The notes under the pieces: model-generated
Told to the model about the DNA's origin: nothing
Database searches by the model: none
The model's input: only the letters and a program-made list of their open reading frames with translations
NCBI RefSeq assembly: GCF_900112155.1
Contig: NZ_FOKQ01000013.1
Coordinates: forward strand, 44,018 to 108,017
Origin: Hominimerdicola alba
GTDB lineage: Bacteria > Bacillota > Clostridia > Oscillospirales > Ruminococcaceae
Length of the DNA: 64,000 nt
Direction: 5' to 3'
Shown here: positions 59,292-64,000 of the stretch, piece after piece
Layout of the letters: each line of letters starts with the position of its first letter
How positions within the stretch are numbered: position 1 is the first letter of the stretch
Made by a program: the position numbers and the translations under genes

Positions 59292-60677
59292 CTATATTCT
59301 CGAATATTTTTCTATAAACTGCGTCATAGGTATGCCTTGTTCTAAGCCTTCCAACATCTCTTTCGCAGGATTTGTCAGCTTTTCTGCACGGTCATAGAGG
59401 GGTGCAAGAAAATGTTCTTCGTTCTTTGCTCGTTCTTTAAGACCGCTTGCTGCGATATCAAGTATGGCTTCAAGCTGAGATCTAAGACCATCACGGTCAA
59501 GAAATTTGGGAAGTTCTCGCTTTGAAAGCATATCCTGCAATTCCGCAGGTGAATATCCGTGGGAGTATATCACCCTGTCTTTGTCAAGCAGTTCTTTCAG
59601 TTCATCAAGCTTTATGGAGAGACCTGTGTGGAATGCGGCAACTGTCATAACATCGCTTATGGGCTGACAGCATGAGCTGCGGTATTCTATAGTTCCCCTG
59701 AATGTCAGATCCTCGAATTTAAAAGTTCTGAGGTATTGAAGATCACAGCATTCGGGAGAAAAAGTAGTGCTTCTGTAGGAACTGCCGTCAAAATATTCTC
59801 CGCTGACCTTTTCAAGTTCAAAATAATCCCGAACCGAAACAGGCTTGAAATCTATGTATTTGCCATCACGCATAGTGCAGTATATCGATTGGGATTTTAT
59901 ATATTCAATAAGCTCATCAACACTGTGGAGCTTGTCGGTGAACATACCTATGTTATGAGGATTATAGCCCTGCATACTATGCTCCCAAAGCATATTCCTT
60001 GCACAGAGATAATCGGGAAATTCAGGAAGATATGAATTAGCAAAAAGCAGAGCCTTATATGGCTCTAAAAGAGTGAATACGTTAAGGGTCTCTATGAGAT
60101 CATCATGCGAAACATCCAGCTGGACCTGTGACGCACTGGTGAAAGTCCCGAAATCAGGACGGTCATGGAAATGTCTGCCTATATCGCCCTCATATCTTCG
60201 GTAGCTGTGAAGATAATGGTAAAGCATACGGTAGCGCTCATTAGGAACAGGTCTGTTTGTATTTATATTATAATGAGGATTTATCCCCATGCCTGTCAGC
60301 GTATAACCAAATGGTCTGAACAGTTCCTGAAGATAATTATAGTATTTCAGAAATCGCTTATGAAGAATATTGAGATCATCGCTCTTTCCCATGGAAAGTT
60401 CAAGATTTGAATATGAACAGTCAAAAGACAGATTGTCGCCTGTTTCTTCATGTGTCATAGAGTTGACATTTCCGTTGTCATCGCTGTTTGTTATCTCGAA
60501 ACGAAAATGTTCTCTGAATCTGTCTGCGATAGATAAGACCGTAGCTTCATCCACAGCTTTGCCCGAAATATCAACAACAGGCATCTCTATTTCGATGCCG
60601 ATAGATGCCCCTCTGTCTTTTTTTGTGGGTGCTATATACTTATTGTAGAGCGCCTCATCAAGATCGTATATTTTCAT
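59292..60677 (-). CDS. Glutamate-cysteine ligase homologue (GCS2 family)
   Basis: The 461-residue protein belongs to the GCS2/EgtA-type ligases that join the glutamate side-chain carboxyl to cysteine. Visible features are GASIGIEIEMPVVDISG (ATP/Mg site), SNLELSMGKSDDL, FGYTLTGMGINPHYN, the SASQVQLDVSHDDL motif and FRGTIEYRSSCCQPISDVMT. No glutathione synthetase is in the window, so the product may stay gamma-glutamylcysteine as a thiol store. Its promoter carries the same TTACTATGAT element as the sulfur operons, which links it to cysteine control. Confidence 0.83.
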   Translation of the reverse strand: MKIYDLDEALYNKYIAPTKKDRGASIGIEIEMPVVDISGKAVDEATVLSIADRFREHFRFEITNSDDNGNVNSMTHEETGDNLSFDCSYSNLELSMGKSDDLNILHKRFLKYYNYLQELFRPFGYTLTGMGINPHYNINTNRPVPNERYRMLYHYLHSYRRYEGDIGRHFHDRPDFGTFTSASQVQLDVSHDDLIETLNVFTLLEPYKALLFANSYLPEFPDYLCARNMLWEHSMQGYNPHNIGMFTDKLHSVDELIEYIKSQSIYCTMRDGKYIDFKPVSVRDYFELEKVSGEYFDGSSYRSTTFSPECCDLQYLRTFKFEDLTFRGTIEYRSSCCQPISDVMTVAAFHTGLSIKLDELKELLDKDRVIYSHGYSPAELQDMLSKRELPKFLDRDGLRSQLEAILDIAASGLKERAKNEEHFLAPLYDRAEKLTNPAKEMLEGLEQGIPMTQFIEKYSRI

Positions 60678-60704
60678 AAGTTCACCTTGCTTTATATATA
60701 AGTA

Positions 60705-60725
60705 TTCCTATCATATTACTATGAT
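60705..60725. promoter_or_regulatory. Shared TTCCTAT-N4-TTACTATGAT element downstream of the glutamate-cysteine ligase promoter
   Basis: TTCCTATCATATTACTATGA plus T matches the 21-base element at 60842-60862 at 17 positions. It lies just after the -10 box of the minus-strand promoter, a repressor position. Confidence 0.6.
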
Positions 60726-60733
60726 GTACCCAT

Positions 60734-60762
60734 ATAATAACACATTTGGATAGGATTGTCAA
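60734..60762 (-). promoter_or_regulatory. Sigma-A promoter of the glutamate-cysteine ligase gene
   Basis: On the minus strand TTGACA (60757-60762) and TATTAT (60734-60739) are 17 bases apart. Confidence 0.65.
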
Positions 60763-60841
60763 GAAAAAGATAAAGATCACCAACAGCTATTTCAATTCCT
60801 ACAAATCAACTATGATATCTTTGGTTTTCTTTGTGAGAAAT

Positions 60842-60897
60842 TTCCTATTGACTTACTATGATTTGTATGATATAATTCATACATACCCGATAGGAAA
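60842..60897 (+). promoter_or_regulatory. Promoter and operator region of the second metNIQ operon
   Basis: TTGACT (60848-60853) and TATAAT (60871-60876) are 17 bases apart. The element TTCCTATTGACTTACTATGA plus T (60842-60862) overlaps the -35 box. The promoter is also framed by an inverted repeat, TTTCCTAT (60841-60848) and ATAGGAAA (60890-60897). The pattern recalls binding by Rrf2-type cysteine regulators such as CymR (inference). Confidence 0.65.
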
Positions 60898-60916
60898 TGA
60901 GAAAGGAGCGGCCGAG

Positions 60917-61948
60917 ATGATAGAGCTGATAAACATCTTCAAAGATTACAAAACAAAAAAAGGCAGTTTTACAGCCCTCAGAGATGTCAGCCTTACAATA
61001 AATGACGGCGAGATATTCGGCATCATCGGTCTTTCGGGAGCAGGAAAAAGCACGCTGGTGCGTTGTATCAACTATCTTGAAAAGCCGACTTCGGGCGAAG
61101 TTATAATAGACGGCAAGGTGCTTGGCGATCTGAAAAAGCGGGAACTTCTGAAACTCAGACAAAATATAGGTATGATATTTCAAGGTTTCAATCTTCTTGA
61201 ACAGAGGACGGTGCTGAAAAATATCTGTTTTCCCCTTGAGATAAAAGGCGTATCAAAACGTGAAGCCGAAAAGCGGGCCAAAGAACTGCTTGAACTGGTA
61301 GGATTATCCGATAAAGAAAAAGCATATCCTTCACAGCTTTCGGGCGGACAAAAACAGAGGGTTGCTATCGCGAGAGCACTGGCTACCGAGCCTAAATATC
61401 TGCTGTGCGATGAAGCCACAAGTGCCCTTGACCCAGATACCACAAGGTCGATACTTGAACTTATGCGCGAGATAAACCGCAGGCTTGGGGTAACGATAGT
61501 GGTCATAACTCACGAGATGAAAGTCATCGACACTATATGTGACCGTGTAGCTGTTATGGATAACAGCGTTGTGACTGAGGTCGGCTATGTGGCAAAAGTC
61601 TTCTCTCACCCGAAATCTGATATTGCTAAAAAGCTGATACTTCCCGAACTTAAAACTATGGAGAATATCACAGGCGGTGACAGGATAAGACTGGTTTATA
61701 ACGGAGAAAGCTCCTTTACACCCCTGCTTTCAAATATTATACTCGCCTGCGGAGTGCCGCTCAATATACTCTATGCCCAAACAAAGGATATCGACGGCAA
61801 AGCATACGGCGAGATGATACTTCAGCTGCCGGATGACAGCCGTTCATCCGAAAAGGTCAGAAACTATCTTAAAGCAAACAATGTCACATTCAGTGAGTTC
61901 GAGGGAGGTGAGCAGAATGTCGGAAATACTGCAAAAGCTGTGGGATAA
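60917..61948 (+). CDS. metN: Methionine ABC transporter ATP-binding protein with NIL domain
   Basis: The 343-residue ATPase has Walker A GLSGAGKST, the Q-loop IFQGFNLLEQ, the signature LSGGQKQR, Walker B YLLCDEATSALDPDT and the H-loop VITHEMKVIDTIC. Residues about 255-335 form the NIL regulatory domain (RIRLVYNGESSFTPLLSNII), which in MetN binds methionine and inhibits transport. The start at 60917 follows AAAGGAG; a longer open frame from 60746 spans the promoter and is rejected. This is the canonical MetN, unlike the shorter one at 41226. Confidence 0.95.
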   Translation: MIELINIFKDYKTKKGSFTALRDVSLTINDGEIFGIIGLSGAGKSTLVRCINYLEKPTSGEVIIDGKVLGDLKKRELLKLRQNIGMIFQGFNLLEQRTVLKNICFPLEIKGVSKREAEKRAKELLELVGLSDKEKAYPSQLSGGQKQRVAIARALATEPKYLLCDEATSALDPDTTRSILELMREINRRLGVTIVVITHEMKVIDTICDRVAVMDNSVVTEVGYVAKVFSHPKSDIAKKLILPELKTMENITGGDRIRLVYNGESSFTPLLSNIILACGVPLNILYAQTKDIDGKAYGEMILQLPDDSRSSEKVRNYLKANNVTFSEFEGGEQNVGNTAKAVG

Positions 61949-62591
61949 CGGTGTATTGCAGCTGGGTATCTGGGAAACGGTGTACATGACGTTCATATCC
62001 GCATTCTTTGCTTATCTTGTTGGACTTCCTCTTGGTGTGGTACTTGTAGTCACCGCAAAGGACGGCATACATCCCATCGGGTGGCTGAACAGGATACTCG
62101 ACTTGCTGGTCAACATATTCCGCAGTATACCATTTATAATACTTATGGTCGCTGTTCTGCCTGCGGCAAAGCTGATAGTCGGCACAAGCCTTGGAAACAA
62201 AGCGATGATTGTTACCCTTGTACTGGCAGCGATACCATATATAGCAAGAATGGTCGAATCATCCATAAAAGAGGTCGACAAAGGTGTTATCGAAGCTGCA
62301 CATTCCATGGGTGCGGGAGAATTCAGGATAATCACTAAGGTACTTATACCAGAAGCGAAGCCTGCACTGCTTGTAGGTGCGGTAATATCTCTTGTGACCA
62401 TACTTGGCTACTCAGCTATGGCAGGCACCATAGGAGGCGGTGGTCTTGGAATGATAGCCATAACCTACGGTTATCAGCGTTTTAATGACGAAATAGTATG
62501 GATATGTGTGGCTCTGACCATAGTCATAGTACAGCTTATCCAGGAGATCGGTATGCGCATAGCCCGAAGGACTGACAAGCGCGCTGCCTGA
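61917..62591 (+). CDS. metI: Methionine ABC transporter permease
   Basis: The 224-residue permease has about five helices. It carries FRSIPFIILMVAVLPAAKLI, the EAA loop EAAHSMGAGEFRIITKVLIP and the MetI end GTIGGGGLGMIAITYGYQRF. The ATG at 61917 has GGGAGGTG before it and lies within the end of metN (overlap 32 bases). The longer frame from 61833 is rejected. Confidence 0.94.
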   Translation: MSEILQKLWDNGVLQLGIWETVYMTFISAFFAYLVGLPLGVVLVVTAKDGIHPIGWLNRILDLLVNIFRSIPFIILMVAVLPAAKLIVGTSLGNKAMIVTLVLAAIPYIARMVESSIKEVDKGVIEAAHSMGAGEFRIITKVLIPEAKPALLVGAVISLVTILGYSAMAGTIGGGGLGMIAITYGYQRFNDEIVWICVALTIVIVQLIQEIGMRIARRTDKRAA

Positions 62592-62617
62592 TCCACTAAA
62601 TTACATAGTAAGGAAAG

Positions 62618-62704
62618 ATGAAAAATGACATTAAGATTTACGAAGCTCCTTCGGATAAATTTCAGGTTCGGGCGAATGCTGCGATGTATGACTTTCGACC
62701 GTGA
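62618..62704 (+). CDS. Possible 28-residue small protein between metI and metQ
   Basis: ATG preceded by AAGGAA opens a short frame, MKNDIKIYEAPSDKFQVRAN followed by AAMYDFRP and a stop. It has no recognisable motif. It may be a real small protein, a coupling ORF, or chance. Confidence 0.25.
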   Translation: MKNDIKIYEAPSDKFQVRANAAMYDFRP

Positions 62705-62745
62705 CCAATAAAACAATCATTTATCTGAAAAAGGAGTTTTTAATC

Positions 62746-63612
62746 ATGAATATCAAGAAAATAATCACATCAGCTATCGCAGTTTCACTGTCCGTTGTTG
62801 CATTTGCAGGCTGCAACAGTACAAATGCTTCCGAAAAGACACAGGGCAATTCAAAATCTGAAACAAGCAATAACAAGACTATCGTTATAGGTACTACTTC
62901 CACACCCCACGGCGAGATACTTGAACACATCAAACCCGTACTTGAAGAACAGGGCTGGACACTGGATATCAAGATATATGACGATTATGTTCTGCCTAAT
63001 AAGGCACTGACAGATGGAGAGCTTGACGCGAACTATTTCCAGCACACACCCTACCTCAACAGCTACAATTCAGAAAATGGCACAGACCTCGCAAGTGCAG
63101 CCGAAATACATTATGAGCCTTTCGGTCTTTACGGCAACGGTGTATCTTCTCTTGATGATGTCAAGGAAGGCGCAAGCATAGTAATCCCTGCGGACGACAG
63201 CAACGAAACAAGAGCACTTCTTCTCTTACAGCAGGAGGGTCTTATAAAGCTGCCTGATGATGCAAGCGCTGAAAAAGGCGTTACCACTCTGGATATCGTA
63301 GATGACGGCGGCTATAAGATAACCACAGTTCAGGCAGATACAGTTGCAGCACAGTTCGGCAACTCTGATGAGGGTTCTCTCGCAGTGATCAACGGCAACT
63401 ATGCTCTTGCAGCAGGACTTGACATAAAGAACGCTCTTGCTGTCGAGAATGCAGACGGTGATGCTGCCCACACATACGCAAATATAATCGCAGTACGTGC
63501 AGGCGATGAGAACAGTGAAAAGACAAAAGCTATTATCGACGCACTCAAGACCGATGATGTAAAACAGTTCATCGAGAGCGAATACGACGGCGCAGTAGTA
63601 GCAATATTCTGA
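62746..63612 (+). CDS. metQ: Methionine-binding lipoprotein
   Basis: The 288-residue NlpA-family protein has a lipoprotein signal (SLSVVAFAGC; Cys about residue 21). The family blocks follow: TTSTPHGEILEHIKPVLEEQ, GELDANYFQHTPYLNSYN, ASIVIPADDSNETRALLLLQ and YANIIAVRAGDENSEKTKAI. It delivers methionine to MetNI. AAGGAG precedes the ATG at 62746; the frame upstream to 62701 has no site. Confidence 0.94.
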   Translation: MNIKKIITSAIAVSLSVVAFAGCNSTNASEKTQGNSKSETSNNKTIVIGTTSTPHGEILEHIKPVLEEQGWTLDIKIYDDYVLPNKALTDGELDANYFQHTPYLNSYNSENGTDLASAAEIHYEPFGLYGNGVSSLDDVKEGASIVIPADDSNETRALLLLQQEGLIKLPDDASAEKGVTTLDIVDDGGYKITTVQADTVAAQFGNSDEGSLAVINGNYALAAGLDIKNALAVENADGDAAHTYANIIAVRAGDENSEKTKAIIDALKTDDVKQFIESEYDGAVVAIF

Positions 63613-63666
63613 TAAGCGTTACAAAAAAATATGACCTAAAAAAATGAACAGGAACATATGATATTT

Positions 63667-63695
63667 CAGATAAGAAATACCGTTTTTCTTATCTG
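63667..63695. terminator. Hairpin after metQ
   Basis: CAGATAAGAAA and TTTCTTATCTG form a perfect 11-bp stem about 55 bases after the stop. There is no long T tract after it, so termination is likely but not certain; it may also mark the end of the neighbouring insertion sequence. Confidence 0.5.
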
Positions 63696-63738
63696 GTGAC
63701 ACTATGAAAAGACTACTTAGTCTCTCCTCAACAAGCCT

Positions 63739-64000
63739 CTAAAATCCATGGCATACCGGCTGGCGATATGAGAAGCGAATATTTATCACTATTTTCCAGA
63801 AGCGCAAAAGCATCGCCGCCAGGCGGTCGATGTTCATTGCGATAACGCTGAGAACTATCGATGCTCTTGTTGTGTCTTCTCTTTTTGTGAGCAGCAGACC
63901 AAGACCGAATTTGCGCTTTGCGAGACTGAACTTACGCTCCACTTCGATCCTGTCGGTATTATCTTTATATGCTGCCTTCTTTTCAGCCTTGCTGTCGGCG
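63739..64000 (-). CDS. Transposase C-terminal part (IS5/IS1182-like DDE family), continues beyond window
   Basis: The minus strand gives the last 87 codons of a transposase: DNTDRIEVERKFSLAKRKFG followed by LGLLLTKREDTTRASIVLSV, IAMNIDRLAAMLLRFWK and a tail. The IEVERKFSLAKRKFG motif with the catalytic Glu region (here IEVERKFS) is typical of IS5-like elements that carry the DDE triad. The 5' part lies beyond 64000, so integrity is unknown. It differs from the remnant at 30384-30751 and marks the right edge of the sulfur island in this window. Confidence 0.8.
   Translation of the reverse strand, partial: ADSKAEKKAAYKDNTDRIEVERKFSLAKRKFGLGLLLTKREDTTRASIVLSVIAMNIDRLAAMLLRFWKIVINIRFSYRQPVCHGF

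Noticed and set aside
60898..60916. SAM riboswitch before the second metNIQ operon
   Set aside because: Only about 40 bases separate the -10 box from the ATG, too short for an S-box.
1..64000. CRISPR array or prophage
   Set aside because: No regularly spaced direct repeats, cas genes, integrase or phage structural genes were seen.

Overview
The window looks like a chromosomal segment of a low-to-mid G+C Gram-positive anaerobe of the Ruminococcus type, most like R. albus (inference). The grounds are a cytosolic cellobiose phosphorylase, meso-diaminopimelate dehydrogenase, Gram-positive Shine-Dalgarno sites (GGAGG) and sigma-A promoters (TTGACA-17-TATAAT), several lipoproteins and the absence of outer-membrane genes.

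Region 1 (1-30 kb) is mostly housekeeping. It holds a partial pilus/type II secretion F protein, recG, cellobiose phosphorylase, a polar amino acid ABC transporter, a three-gene sensor/response-regulator locus, diaminopimelate dehydrogenase and two Ala tRNAs behind a consensus promoter. A three-gene cytosolic signalling locus (16.2-24 kb) follows, with two EAL c-di-GMP phosphodiesterases carrying unusual sensor or partner domains (LacI-type ligand-binding, FIST, beta-helix-like). A seven-gene minus-strand operon (24.4-30 kb) combines an ExbB/ExbD-like proton-channel pair with a patatin lipase, a SUKH protein, a phosphoesterase and a dipeptidase.

Region 2 (30-64 kb) is a sulfur-acquisition island bounded by transposase remnants (30.4-30.75 kb; 63.7 kb to the end). 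It carries two separate NifD/NifK-like nitrogenase-homologue pairs. One follows a NitT/TauT-type binding protein and permease (31.0-35.9 kb). The other lies in a probable eight-gene operon, in transcription order: NifX-like, CysK, NifK-like, NifD-like, binding protein, ATPase, permease, flavin-reductase-like protein (52.2 to 44.5 kb). Around them are a LysR regulator, a nitrilase-family amidase, a MalY/PatB C-S lyase, two MetNIQ-type transporters, a rhodanese-TusA-DsrE fusion, a TcdA/HesA/PP-loop/cysteine desulfurase operon and a glutamate-cysteine ligase homologue. No NifH, NifB, NifE or NifN is in the window.

Working model (inference): the transporters import an organosulfur compound or oxyanion, the nitrogenase-like enzymes reduce or cleave it, CysK captures the released sulfide as cysteine, and the desulfurase/PP-loop/ThiF set distributes the sulfur. 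Two regulatory signatures tie the genes together. A palindromic GAYAACGTTATC site sits 11 bp upstream of the -35 box of both the 41.2 kb metNIQ operon and the nitrogenase-like operon, with a second copy 144-145 bp further upstream in each case. A second shared element, TTCCTATNNNNTTACTATGAT, overlaps the promoters of the 54.5 kb operon, the 60.9 kb metNIQ operon and the glutamate-cysteine ligase gene. Several decayed genes (MocR, flavodoxin, transposase) and a frameshifted binding-protein gene show that the island is in flux.
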